A stretch of DNA of 24,542 nt from an uncultured Alphaproteobacteria bacterium (GCA_937919435.1 CALFRR010000088.1:1-24542), one strand, 5' to 3'. Shown: positions 16,700 to 24,472, counted from the stretch's first letter. The notes: generated by a model not told the origin, from the letters alone. Numbers and translations are program-made.

Positions 16700-16714
16700 A
16701 AGAACGGATGGCAT
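16697..16714 (+). repeat. Second copy of 18-bp site (L2-like)
   Basis: CGCAAGAACGGATGGCAT, identical to 16581-16598 and in the same orientation. A weaker related end, GGTCGGCAT, occurs near 16758-16766 and could be a third site. Confidence 0.7.
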
Positions 16715-16723
16715 GAAGGCACT

Positions 16724-17083
16724 TCAGGGAACGCACGCCTCAAGGCTCGGACGAACCTGGTCGGCATAGAAATTGGGTCCCCAAACGGCGCGGTACGACC
16801 TGAAAACGACGCTAGAGGTGCCGTCTCCGACGTCACGGATCTCCATTGTCCACCGAATCCCCCGATACTCGCCTTCGGACAACTGAACCGCCTTCTGGCT
16901 GGATAGGTGAGCCAGCGACACTTGACCAAGTTCGCGCTGAAGACGAGCAAACGTACAATCGCCGATCGATGCATAATTGCCCTTATACGTCGCTGTAAAC
17001 ACCGGAGCATCATCAGGAACAGCGACCATGGTGCATGAGGAAACAAAAATCGACATAACAAAAATAAATAACATATTGCGCAT
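16724..17083 (-). CDS. Predicted lipoprotein (119 aa), prophage moron candidate
   Basis: The ATG at 17083 follows GGGAGG. The N-terminus MRNMLFIFVMSIFVSSC is a signal peptide with a lipobox-like VSSC; Cys17 would be lipidated after cleavage, with the mature protein held at a membrane. The mature part (TATYKGNYASIGDCTFARL, then a beta-rich region) has two further Cys. Its start is 3 bases after the repressor stop on the same strand, so both may be transcribed in the lysogen. The 5' end of the gene is much AT-richer than its surroundings. No family is recognised. A lysogenic-conversion role is a guess from position. Confidence 0.75.
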   Translation of the reverse strand: MRNMLFIFVMSIFVSSCTMVAVPDDAPVFTATYKGNYASIGDCTFARLQRELGQVSLAHLSSQKAVQLSEGEYRGIRWTMEIRDVGDGTSSVVFRSYRAVWGPNFYADQVRPSLEACVP

Positions 17084-17085
17084 GA

Positions 17086-17841
17086 CTAAATCGACCTCCC
17101 AAACCACATGACGCGCCCGGCGACACGAAATACCGAAGCTTCTATAGCCGGAACATCCTCGGGCGGATAAGTCGCATTATCGCTGATCAGCATCAGAGAT
17201 CCATCGAGCCGGGGGTGTACTCGTTTAACGAGGACGTATCCGCCGGAAACAACGACATAGATGCCGTTGTCCTCGATCCTATCCTTCGAGGTGTCCACGA
17301 GCAGGATATCGCCGGACCGAATCGTCGGCTCCATCGAGTCACCACGCACCGTTAGGGCGCGCGCGGCCCCCGGATTGATGCCGCGCTTCCGCAACCAAGT
17401 CGCCTGAAACGCGATCATCTCGATCGCATCCTCGTGATCGACGAGGGCGCCAGGGCCGGCAGATGCCTCCACAGTGAGGCGTGGAACCAGAGAAAAATCA
17501 TCCGCAAATTTGCTGCCTTGCAGCTTTGTCCTAACAATTTCCTCGCGGAATATATTTCTGATGTTGTTTTCCGTTTCGTGTAGGAATTTTGGTTCCGCTC
17601 CACTCGCAAGCCAAGTGATATTTACTTTAGCCTCGTAGCAAAGCGCGACAATACCAAAAAACGAAGGACGACTTACTCCGTCCCGCCATCTCGCCAGTTG
17701 ATCAACGGAAATTCCAGCGCAGGCAGCCGCGCGTTTTGCGGATCCGATGATTTTGATTACCTCGCTAAGGCGCTCTCCAGCCTCCGGAGTGAACCCGATT
17801 TCGGAACTCCGAACTGGCTTCGGACTTCTTTCGGAAGCCAT
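17086..17841 (-). CDS. Phage repressor, HTH plus S24 peptidase (251 aa)
   Basis: This is a CI/LexA-like repressor that should hold the prophage silent. The N-terminal HTH spans about residues 20-75 (SAKRAAACAGISVDQLARWRDG is the recognition region). A linker holds a possible Ala-Gly cleavage point at 128-129 (EASAGPGA). The S24 domain has Ser169 in VRGDSMEPT and Lys206 in GYVLVKRVHP as the catalytic pair, which suggests induction by RecA-assisted self-cleavage. The ATG at 17841 is preferred over an in-frame TTG at 17856. It is divergent from the Ner-like gene, and the 188 bases between them hold palindromes that are probable operators. Confidence 0.9.
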   Translation of the reverse strand: MASERSPKPVRSSEIGFTPEAGERLSEVIKIIGSAKRAAACAGISVDQLARWRDGVSRPSFFGIVALCYEAKVNITWLASGAEPKFLHETENNIRNIFREEIVRTKLQGSKFADDFSLVPRLTVEASAGPGALVDHEDAIEMIAFQATWLRKRGINPGAARALTVRGDSMEPTIRSGDILLVDTSKDRIEDNGIYVVVSGGYVLVKRVHPRLDGSLMLISDNATYPPEDVPAIEASVFRVAGRVMWFGRSI

Positions 17842-17856
17842 ATCATCACCTAACAA

Positions 17857-18029
17857 GTTGTTTTTGCATGATTTTCTGGACTAGTCCGTACGCTGCATAA
17901 ACGCGGAAGTCCGAACCGCGTTTTTGCTTGTCATGCCGCAATTTTGCAGGCACATTCGTAGCACCAAACGTTGCACAACACCCCAGCGAGGAGCGGTCTG
18001 CCAGGACCCCCTCGGAAGGAACGAAGACG
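17857..18029. promoter_or_regulatory. Divergent promoter/operator region of prophage
   Basis: Between repressor and Ner-like gene are a perfect palindrome GGACTAGTCC (17878-17887) and a perfect inverted repeat AAACGCGG/CCGCGTTT (17899-17906 with 17916-17923). The word GTTTTTGC recurs on the plus strand near 17860 and 17920, with a related ATTTTGC near 17941. The last two sets are the best operator candidates. Promoter boxes are not clear enough to place. Confidence 0.5.
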
Positions 18030-18317
18030 ATGGCGCAGAAGTGGGATCGCCACTCGATCCGAGCGGAGCTGGCCCGACGAGGGTTGACCCTCACCGGTCT
18101 GGCTCTCGACCATGGTCTCTACGAGAGCGCCTGCAGGCAGGCCCTTGATGGGCGAAGCCTCGCCGGCGCCCTGGTCATTTCCCAGGCGCTCGGTGTCTCG
18201 GTGCAGGAACTGTGGCCCGACCGCTACATCCGTCGTCGTGCGCACCCTGCCACGACCGCCACCACCGCCGCGAGTCCGAAATGCTCCGACGCCGCCGACA
18301 CGGGAGTGGCCGCATGA
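18030..18317 (+). CDS. Ner-like HTH regulator (95 aa)
   Basis: The start MAQKWDRHSIRAELARRGLT and the block LTGLALDHGLYESACRQAL..GVSVQELWPDRY match the Ner/Nlp family of small DNA-binding proteins. In Mu, Ner turns down early transcription and repressor synthesis. The ATG at 18030 has AAGGAA upstream; an in-frame start further up (17928) would lie in the operator region. The C-terminus is a low-complexity Ala/Thr/Pro tail absent from Mu Ner. The stop overlaps the next ATG, making it first in the early operon. Confidence 0.87.
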   Translation: MAQKWDRHSIRAELARRGLTLTGLALDHGLYESACRQALDGRSLAGALVISQALGVSVQELWPDRYIRRRAHPATTATTAASPKCSDAADTGVAA

Positions 18318-18550
18318 GCGCTCCCGTGTCCGCGATCACCCGTCGGCTCGACATCCAATCCGCGCCGCATCCCCTCAACGGGGGCGAACCGCCCCGAGCG
18401 GCGCGCACTGCGGGGGAGGCGGTCCGCCCCGTCTCCCCCGCCCTCACCATCGTCGCCGACGTCACGCGTGCCGCCCTGGAGGCGGTCGCGCTCGTCTCGT
18501 TCGTCGCCTCGGTCCTGATCTGGGCCGAGGTGCTTCTCAGGAGGGTGTGA
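18314..18550 (+). CDS. Small single-pass membrane protein (78 aa)
   Basis: The ATG at 18314 overlaps the stop of the Ner-like gene (ATGA). After a Pro/Ala-rich N-terminal half there is one hydrophobic segment (about 53-76, VALVSFVASVLIWAEVLL) ending in Arg-Arg-Val. The stop overlaps the next start (TGATG). Overlaps on both sides support it as a real early gene. The family is not recognised. Confidence 0.72.
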   Translation: MSAPVSAITRRLDIQSAPHPLNGGEPPRAARTAGEAVRPVSPALTIVADVTRAALEAVALVSFVASVLIWAEVLLRRV

Positions 18551-18915
18551 TGCACATCAAGTTCCATACCAAGCTGATCGACAATCTCTCTTCGTCACCT
18601 ACGAGCGAAATTCTCCGCGCCGCGGCTCTGATCGGAAACTTCGCCTACAGCGGCATCGATCGCGTCACCCGCATCGACGACATGATTAGCGAGGCGGTCG
18701 ACTGTGGCCTCGATGTCTTGAGCCAAGGCGAGGCTTCGACCATCGAGGTTCGGCGCGGGCATGCTGCCGCTCGACTCCTCCATGTCGACCTCTCTCAGGC
18801 AGACGACATCGTCGCCGCCGCGTTCTATCGCGCCGCGACTATCCATCTGATGCCCGAGCTCTGCATCGCTCTGCTCAGCGCCGAGTTACCCGCGGCGGCG
18901 GTTGAAGTGCCTTGA
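18550..18915 (+). CDS. Hypothetical prophage protein (121 aa)
   Basis: The ATG at 18550 overlaps the previous stop, with GGAGGG upstream at 18539-18544. The product (MHIKFHTKLIDNLSS..) is acidic, predicted helical and Ala-rich, with no membrane segment or known motif. Its last 41 bases overlap a convergent gene on the other strand. The function is unknown. Confidence 0.72.
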   Translation: MHIKFHTKLIDNLSSSPTSEILRAAALIGNFAYSGIDRVTRIDDMISEAVDCGLDVLSQGEASTIEVRRGHAAARLLHVDLSQADDIVAAAFYRAATIHLMPELCIALLSAELPAAAVEVP

Positions 18916-19030
18916 CCGCCTTGCCGGAGGCCTTCCGAAGGGAAGCGACCTCGCTGGCCAGTCCGGAGATCCGCTTTTCGAGATCTCCGACCCGCTTCTC
19001 CAGCGCCTCGATCTTCTCGCGCTCATCCAT
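18875..19030 (-). CDS. Antisense coiled-coil protein (51 aa)
   Basis: Read leftward from ATG 19030, after GGAGGA at 7 bases, the frame gives MDEREKIEALEKRVGDLEKR, then ISGLASEVASLRKASGKAV and a Pro-rich basic tail. The first 40 residues keep hydrophobic residues in heptad positions, a clear coiled coil. It overlaps the end of the rightward 121-residue gene by 41 bases and is the only leftward gene inside the early operon. Function is unknown. It could form dimers or contact a regulator. Confidence rests on the ribosome site and the heptad pattern. Confidence 0.7.
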   Translation of the reverse strand: MDEREKIEALEKRVGDLEKRISGLASEVASLRKASGKAVKALQPPPRVTRR

Positions 19031-19129
19031 ACCCATTCCTCCGACTCGTTTGGTTGCACAGCAAGTCTGAGGACACGCGCCACCTGCGGCAAGTGGTGGG
19101 GTGGGAGCCTCCCGTTTCCTCCCAGACTT

Positions 19130-19153
19130 CCCCGGGCGGGCGACCGCCCGGGG
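19130..19153 (+). promoter_or_regulatory. Perfect 10-bp GC hairpin before parB-like gene
   Basis: CCCCGGGCGG (19130-19139) pairs with CCGCCCGGGG (19144-19153) around GCGA. No T-run follows on either strand, so it is not a simple terminator. It lies 31 bases before the ATG at 19185 and could be an operator or RNA control element. Confidence 0.55.
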
Positions 19154-19184
19154 CCTCTTCGAAGCCCATTCGAAAGAGCCTCAC

Positions 19185-20027
19185 ATGAACTTCCAATCCC
19201 TCGAAATCTCGTCGATCGACGCTTCCGGACGGCTCCGGCCGATCAATCCGGTGTGGGTCTCGACCTTCGCCGAAGCCCTCGCCGAGGGCGACGATCTGCC
19301 ACCGATCGAGGTCGTCGAGCGCGGTTCCGGATACCGTCTGGTGAACGGCGCGCACCGCCTCGCGGCCCATGTTGAAGTCGGCCTGAGCACCATCGACGCC
19401 CGGGTGTTCGCAGCCGCCGAGTACGCGGACGAGGCGGCGATCCGCCTGCGCGAGATCCGGGCGAACATGGCGACGATCGAGCTGACGGTGCTCGACAGGG
19501 CGGTGCACATCGCTGCCTGGAAGGAGATCTACGAGACCGTCAACACCGTCGATCGCCGCGGCGGTAAACGGCGCGGGATCGAACCCGCGACCAATCGGCA
19601 GGATTTTGCCATTAGGTTTTCGGCGGCCGCCGCCGAGGCGCTGGACATCTCCGAGCGGTCGGTGCGCATCGCCGTTCAGATCGCTTCGGGCATCGTCCCG
19701 ATGGTGCGGAATCGGATCGCGCTCGCCCCCATCGCGAAGAACGCCTCCGAGCTGCTGCAGCTCTCTCATCAGGACGGCGCGCGACAGGCGGCGATCGTCG
19801 ATCTCCTGCTCTCCGAGCCTCCCCAGGCGGGCAGCGTCGCCGATGCGATCGCGGTGATCGACCGGATCCCGGCGCCGACGAAGTTCACCGGCTGGGAGCG
19901 GGTCTCCGATCGGTTCTCGCGCCTGTCCCCGGCCGACCAGGGCCGGTTCTTCGCCGCCCATGCCGATGCGATCGACGTCTGGATGGCGACCCGCCGCACG
20001 ATCGCCCCGCGGCGTAGGAGCGCGTGA
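19185..20027 (+). CDS. ParB/Srx-fold nuclease-like protein (280 aa)
   Basis: The N-terminal 90 residues follow the ParB pattern: SIDASGRLRPINPVWV, PPIEVVERGSGYRLVNGAHRLAAHVEVG, where NGAHRLAA corresponds to the ParB GERRxxA box. A KorB-like helical segment follows (EALDISERSVRIAVQIASGI). Such proteins occur in the early region of Mu-like phages of alphaproteobacteria, with an unclear role; partition itself is unlikely because no ParA is present here. The ATG at 19185 has only a weak ribosome site. The next gene starts by overlapping this stop, so they are cotranslated. Confidence 0.82.
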   Translation: MNFQSLEISSIDASGRLRPINPVWVSTFAEALAEGDDLPPIEVVERGSGYRLVNGAHRLAAHVEVGLSTIDARVFAAAEYADEAAIRLREIRANMATIELTVLDRAVHIAAWKEIYETVNTVDRRGGKRRGIEPATNRQDFAIRFSAAAAEALDISERSVRIAVQIASGIVPMVRNRIALAPIAKNASELLQLSHQDGARQAAIVDLLLSEPPQAGSVADAIAVIDRIPAPTKFTGWERVSDRFSRLSPADQGRFFAAHADAIDVWMATRRTIAPRRRSA

Positions 20028-20491
20028 CACCCATGCGCCGGGCCCCTCGCGACACCGACACCTTCGACCTCTTCCGCGACGTGGCGCCGACACCGGTCGT
20101 GCCTCGGTTCGGCGCCGACGAAGTGCGCGCGTGGACTCCGGCCCGGCGCATGTCGCGCGCGATCGCACGGACGCTCGAGGACGATGGACGGAGCCGCGAC
20201 GAGATCGCCGCGGCGCTGTCCGAGGTCGTCGGCGAGCGCGTCACCCGAGTGATGCTCGACGCGCTCGCCAGCCAGGAGAAGCCGCACGCGATCTCCGCGC
20301 TGCGCCTCGCCGGCCTCGTGATGGTGACCGGCGACGCGAGGGCGCTCAACGCCCTGTTGTCGGAGGCCGGTCTGATCGTGGTCGAGGCCAAGTACGAGGC
20401 GCTCCTGAAGCGGGAGCGTGCACGCGAACTCCGGGAACGCGCCGAACGGGCAGAACAGGCGGCGGATGCAGAGTGGAGGGCGCGGCGATGA
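20024..20491 (+). CDS. Hypothetical early prophage protein (155 aa)
   Basis: The GTG at 20024 overlaps the previous stop (GTGA) and has TAGGAG 6 bases before it, so it is preferred over ATG 20034. The protein begins with DTDTFDLFRDVAP, then has helical segments (SRAIARTLEDDGRSRDEIAAALSEVVGERVTRVMLDALAS) that look like a DNA-binding HTH. It ends in a strongly charged coiled coil (LKRERARELRERAERAEQAA). Its stop overlaps the transposase start. Genes of this type regularly precede MuA in related phages; the function is unknown. Confidence 0.75.
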   Translation: MTPMRRAPRDTDTFDLFRDVAPTPVVPRFGADEVRAWTPARRMSRAIARTLEDDGRSRDEIAAALSEVVGERVTRVMLDALASQEKPHAISALRLAGLVMVTGDARALNALLSEAGLIVVEAKYEALLKRERARELRERAERAEQAADAEWRARR

Positions 20492-22674
20492 AAGAGTGGC
20501 TGACCGCCGCCGAGATCTCCGCCGAAGCTCTCCCGGACCTGCCGGGAACCGAGCGCGGCGTGCAGGCCTATGCGCTCCGCGAGGGCTGGAACGGCTGTCT
20601 CCCGTGGTGCCGGCCGAGGGCCGGCCGCGGCGGCGGTTTCGAGTACCACGTCAATCTCCTGCCGACTCCCGCGCGGCTCGCCTACGAGCAGCGCCACCGG
20701 AAGATCGAGGCGGCGCCGGCGTCGGCGACGCCCGATCTCCAGCTCGGCGAAGGCCTGACCGATCGAGCTGCCCGCGAACGCGACGCGCGGCTGGCGATCC
20801 TCGCGTCCTTCGAAGCGTTTTCGAAGGGGCAACGTCTCGGCGAGGCGAGCCGGATGCAGATCTTCGTCGACCGCTACAACATGCGTTCGGTGCAGATCGA
20901 ACCCTGGATCACCGACGTCGTCGAGCGCCTGTCGAAGCGCACGCTCGCCCGCTGGCGGTCGGCGAAATTCCTCGGCCGCGCCGACCGGCTCGCCCATGAC
21001 CCGGCCCTGTCGCGCCAGGGGAAGGGCCTGCTCGAGACGGCGAACGGCGGGGCGGTGGAGACCTTCATCCTCGGCTGGCTGGGGGCGAGTTCACAGCTCA
21101 GTGCGCGTGAGATCCGAGGCTATGTCGAGGAGAAGTTCGGCGCCGAACTGATCGACGCGAGCGGCGAGCTGAAACCACTGCCGTCGCCACGGACTTTTCA
21201 GCAGGTGATCGCCAAGTTGCGCGAGACCAAGATGATCGCGCTGACCAAGGCCACCAACCCCGACAAGTACCGCTCGAACTACAAACTCAGAGGCACCAAC
21301 GCCTATTCCTGGATCAAGGAGCCCAACCAGCTCTGGATGATCGACGCGTCGCCGGTCGACGCGCTCTGCACGGACGGCCGCTGGTCGCTCTATGCGGCGA
21401 TCGACGTCGCGCCGCGCAGGCTGAAGATCACGCTTTCCAGGACGCCCCGCGCTTCGGCCGTCTGCCTGATGCTGCGGACGGCGATCATGGCCTGGGGCGT
21501 GCCGAAGCGGCTCAAGACGGACAACGGCAGCGACTTCAAGGCCGAAGAGACGCAGCGGTTCCTGCAGGCGCTCGGCATCGACGCCGATCCGGCCGACGCT
21601 TATTGCCCCGATCAGAAGCCGTTCGTCGAGCGCGTCATCGGCACCTTCCAACACGAGGTCGGGCCGCAGCTCGAGGGCTTCATCGGGCACAACGTCATCG
21701 ACCGGAAGGCGATCGAGGAGCGCAAGAGCTTCGCCGACCGCCTCGGGGAGGACGATGCGAAGACCTTCGCTGTTTCGCTGACCGGCGCCGAACTCCAGCA
21801 GAAGATCGATGACTGGGTGGAGTACGTCTACAATCGAAGGACCCACGGAACGACGGGCGTTTCGCCCTACGAGGCCGCCGCTGCCTCGACGACACCGGTT
21901 GCCCGCGTCGACGAGCGCGCTCTGGACGTCCTCCTCATGCCGGCACCCGACAAGAATGGCCGGCGGAAGATGGGGCCGCACGGGATCAAGGTCGGCAAAC
22001 AGAAGTACCTCTCTCATTCGATCCTGGTCGGCACCGACGTCTTCGTCCGCCTCGATCCGCGCGACATGGGCAGGATCTACGTCTTCGATGCGGAAGACGG
22101 CCGGTTCCTCGACGTCGCGGAATGCGCCGCGTTGCTCGACGTCGATCGCCCCGCCTTCGTGAAGGCGAAGAAGGCGCTCTACGAGGCGATGGTCAACGAG
22201 GACGTCAAGCGGATCCGCAAGGAAACCCGCCGTCTCGTCGACGGCCCCAGCGGCATCGACCGCACCATCGCGCTGGCGAAGCGCAAGGCCGCCGAGGCCG
22301 ATGCCGCCAGCAACGTCCTGCCGCTGCCGAAGCGCGAAATCAGCCACGAGACACCGGCGATCCGCGAGGCGCTGAAGGTCGGCCGCGAACCCGAAAACGT
22401 CCCGCTGGCGCCGCGCGCCGCGGAGATCCTCGCCGCCGCCGCGACCGATGTCCCCGTCGAGATCTCCAACACCCGGTCGAACGTCCATCCACTGCGCCTT
22501 CAGGAGACCCGCCAGCAGCGGTTCCGGCGAGCGCTCGATCTCGAGCTGCGTCGCGCGGCCGGCGAGGAACTGCCCTCCGACGATGCCTTCTGGCTCGGAT
22601 CCTATTCCGCCGGCTCCGAGTACCGCGTGATGCGCGGCCTCTACGAAGAGGGCGGAGACCAAGTGCTGCGTTGA
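20488..22674 (+). CDS. Mu-type DDE transposase MuA (728 aa)
   Basis: It joins phage ends to target DNA during integration and replicative transposition. An N-terminal Mu DNA-binding domain (MKEWLTAAEISAEALPDLPG, to about 75) is followed by further end-binding helices (about 100-265). The rve core has Asp286 (WMIDASP), Asp345 (KTDNGSDF) and Glu381 (KPFVERV), with 35 residues between the last two, the classic D,D35E spacing. The Mu C-terminal barrel (KMGPHGIKVGKQKYLS) is near 495-545, and the basic tail should contact MuB. Start ATG 20488 overlaps the previous stop and has GGAGGG upstream. MuA of phage Mu is 663 aa, so this is somewhat longer. Confidence 0.95.
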   Translation: MKEWLTAAEISAEALPDLPGTERGVQAYALREGWNGCLPWCRPRAGRGGGFEYHVNLLPTPARLAYEQRHRKIEAAPASATPDLQLGEGLTDRAARERDARLAILASFEAFSKGQRLGEASRMQIFVDRYNMRSVQIEPWITDVVERLSKRTLARWRSAKFLGRADRLAHDPALSRQGKGLLETANGGAVETFILGWLGASSQLSAREIRGYVEEKFGAELIDASGELKPLPSPRTFQQVIAKLRETKMIALTKATNPDKYRSNYKLRGTNAYSWIKEPNQLWMIDASPVDALCTDGRWSLYAAIDVAPRRLKITLSRTPRASAVCLMLRTAIMAWGVPKRLKTDNGSDFKAEETQRFLQALGIDADPADAYCPDQKPFVERVIGTFQHEVGPQLEGFIGHNVIDRKAIEERKSFADRLGEDDAKTFAVSLTGAELQQKIDDWVEYVYNRRTHGTTGVSPYEAAAASTTPVARVDERALDVLLMPAPDKNGRRKMGPHGIKVGKQKYLSHSILVGTDVFVRLDPRDMGRIYVFDAEDGRFLDVAECAALLDVDRPAFVKAKKALYEAMVNEDVKRIRKETRRLVDGPSGIDRTIALAKRKAAEADAASNVLPLPKREISHETPAIREALKVGREPENVPLAPRAAEILAAAATDVPVEISNTRSNVHPLRLQETRQQRFRRALDLELRRAAGEELPSDDAFWLGSYSAGSEYRVMRGLYEEGGDQVLR

Positions 22675-22696
22675 GTTGCGTCGATCTGAAAAGAAA

Positions 22697-22716
22697 CGCC
22701 CCGGCGAACCGGGGCG
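22697..22716 (+). promoter_or_regulatory. 8-bp hairpin between muA and muB
   Basis: CGCCCCGG (22697-22704) and CCGGGGCG (22709-22716) form a perfect stem with loop CGAA. It sits in the 66-base gap between two genes whose neighbours otherwise overlap. No T-run follows, so partial attenuation or mRNA processing is likelier than full termination. Confidence 0.5.
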
Positions 22717-22740
22717 TGAGTCAAAGCGAATGAGGTCACG

Positions 22741-23475
22741 ATGAACGCCAACATTCCGGCCGTCAAGGGTACGGTCGCCTTGCTCAAGAACGTCGCCGCC
22801 TGCATGGCGACGATGGAACGTCTACGCGATCGCGGCCCCGGCAGGCCGGGCCTCGGTGTCTTCTACGGCCACAGCGGCTTCGGGAAGACCTATTCGGCGA
22901 TCTACACTCAGAACAAGACGAAGGCCGCTCGGGTCGAGGTCGGCGACAGCTGGTCGCGCAAGGTACTGCTCGAGAAGATCTGCTCCGAACTCAACGTCGA
23001 GACGAAGGGCACGATCGCCCAGCTCGTCGACCGCGTCGTCGAGACGCTGGTCGATGACGACCGGCCGCTGATCATCGACGAGGCGGACAAGCTCTGCGAC
23101 AAGCACATGATCGAGATGGTGCGCCAGATCCAGGAGGAGAGCGGCGCGCCCATCCTGTTGCTCGGCGAAGAGAAGCTGCCGGCGAAGCTCGCCGAGGTAG
23201 AGCGCGTCCACAACCGCGTGCTGGTCTGGGAACCGGCGCAGCCCTGCGACCTCGAAGACACGCGGGCGCTCGCCTCGCTCCTCTCGCCGATCGAGATCGG
23301 CGACGATCTCCTGGAGCGGATCCGCCGCGAGAGCCAGGGCCGAGCCCGCCGCATCGTGGTGAACCTCGATCTGGTGACCGAGGCGGCGCGCAATCTCGGC
23401 GCCAAGATCATGACGGCGGGGGACTTCACCGGCTCCTTCTACACGGGCGCCGCCCCGCGGCCGAGGGGGGCGTGA
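22741..23475 (+). CDS. MuB/TnsC-like AAA+ transposition ATPase (244 aa)
   Basis: It selects target DNA and activates MuA. Walker A GHSGFGKT is at 43-50 and Walker B LIIDEAD at 110-116, followed by a sensor-like LLLGEEKLPAKL. The C-terminal part (LLERIRRESQGRARRIVVNLDLVTEAARN) is the helical lid. The N-terminal HTH domain of phage Mu MuB is absent, so the protein is shorter than Mu's 312 aa. ATG 22741 follows GAGG. The stop overlaps the next start. Confidence 0.92.
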   Translation: MNANIPAVKGTVALLKNVAACMATMERLRDRGPGRPGLGVFYGHSGFGKTYSAIYTQNKTKAARVEVGDSWSRKVLLEKICSELNVETKGTIAQLVDRVVETLVDDDRPLIIDEADKLCDKHMIEMVRQIQEESGAPILLLGEEKLPAKLAEVERVHNRVLVWEPAQPCDLEDTRALASLLSPIEIGDDLLERIRRESQGRARRIVVNLDLVTEAARNLGAKIMTAGDFTGSFYTGAAPRPRGA

Positions 23476-24086
23476 TGTCGATCATCCTCGCTCTCCGGGT
23501 CGATCCCGGCACGCCGATCCGACGGGGCCGCGACCATTACTGGACGCTCATCCGCAATCTGACCGCGTTCGATCGGGATGCACTGTTCGACGCCACCTTC
23601 ATCCTCGAACGGTCGCAGGACGTCGATCTCTCGTCGATCCGCCGCGATCTGACGACGCTCGAACGAGCCGGGTTCCTGGCGCGCGTCCAGGCCGGCGGCG
23701 TCACGATGTGGCGTGTCGTCCAGCGCCCGACCCGGCTGCCCTCGCTCTCCGCCGACGGACGGGTCGTCGAGACCGGCCAGGGCGCGATGTGGAACGCCAT
23801 CCGGGCTCTGGGATCGTTCACCCATGCCGAGGTGGCGCTCGCCGCGTCGACCGAGGAACTGCCGATCTCGCCGATCGCCGCGAAGTCCTACGTCCTCCGG
23901 CTCGCCGGCGTCGGCTATCTGAAGGTCGAGCGCACCGCGACGTCGAAGCGACAGGCGCGCTGGCGGCTCCGGCCGAGCATGAACACCGGTCCGCTGCCTC
24001 CGCGGATCCTGCGCACGAAGCTGGTGTTCGATCCCAATCGGAACGAGGTCGTCGGCCTCTCGGACGCCGAGGAGGTGAGCCCATGA
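23475..24086 (+). CDS. Winged-helix-like early prophage protein (203 aa)
   Basis: The ATG at 23475 overlaps the muB stop (TGATG). Two stretches look like winged-helix DNA-binding units: YWTLIRNLTAFDRDALFD..SSIRRDLTTLERAGFLARV (about 20-75) and MWNAIRALGSFTHAEVALAA..AAKSYVLRLAGVGYLKVER (about 100-155). Each ends in the usual helix then strand. There is no catalytic motif. It may be a regulator or replication helper of the early region, but this is inference. Confidence 0.75.
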   Translation: MSIILALRVDPGTPIRRGRDHYWTLIRNLTAFDRDALFDATFILERSQDVDLSSIRRDLTTLERAGFLARVQAGGVTMWRVVQRPTRLPSLSADGRVVETGQGAMWNAIRALGSFTHAEVALAASTEELPISPIAAKSYVLRLAGVGYLKVERTATSKRQARWRLRPSMNTGPLPPRILRTKLVFDPNRNEVVGLSDAEEVSP

Positions 24087-24472
24087 ACCGTGGACCTCGC
24101 CCCGGCACCACTTCCCGGGATCATGTGGCGACCGCCCGCACCGCCTGGGCGCCGGACGCGCCCGAATGGGTGATCGCACTCGCGGTATCCGCCCAGGAGA
24201 TCGGCCAGAAGGCCGCCGGAGACCTCATCGGATACTCCGGCTCGACCGTCTCCGAGATCATTTCGAACCGGTATCGAGGCGACCTCGGCCGGGCCGAGCA
24301 GATGGTCCGCGGCGCCCTGATGGGCGCGACGGTCATGTGCCCGGTGCTCGACGAGATCGGCCGCGACCAGTGCCGACGCGAGCAGTCGGCGCCCTTCCGA
24401 GCGACCAATTCCACCCGGGCGCGCCTGCGTCGCGCCTGCCGCACCTGCCCCAACCGCGAGGTGAAATCATGA
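24083..24472 (+). CDS. HTH protein with four-Cys tail (129 aa)
   Basis: The ATG at 24083 overlaps the previous stop and has GAGG upstream. An HTH of XRE type is likely at about 38-65 (SAQEIGQKAAGDLIGYSGSTVSEIISN). The C-terminal part has Cys86, Cys97, Cys119 and Cys122 among basic residues, a possible zinc site. Its stop overlaps the next gene's ATG. It is likely to be a phage transcription regulator; the target is unknown. Confidence 0.72.
   Translation: MNRGPRPGTTSRDHVATARTAWAPDAPEWVIALAVSAQEIGQKAAGDLIGYSGSTVSEIISNRYRGDLGRAEQMVRGALMGATVMCPVLDEIGRDQCRREQSAPFRATNSTRARLRRACRTCPNREVKS

Noticed and set aside
19185..20027. Plasmid partition ParB
   Set aside because: There is no ParA partner or parS-like repeat here, and the gene lies within a Mu-like early operon.
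21091..22662. Long leftward frame (523 codons) opposite the transposase
   Set aside because: It is antisense to conserved DDE motifs and has no family features.
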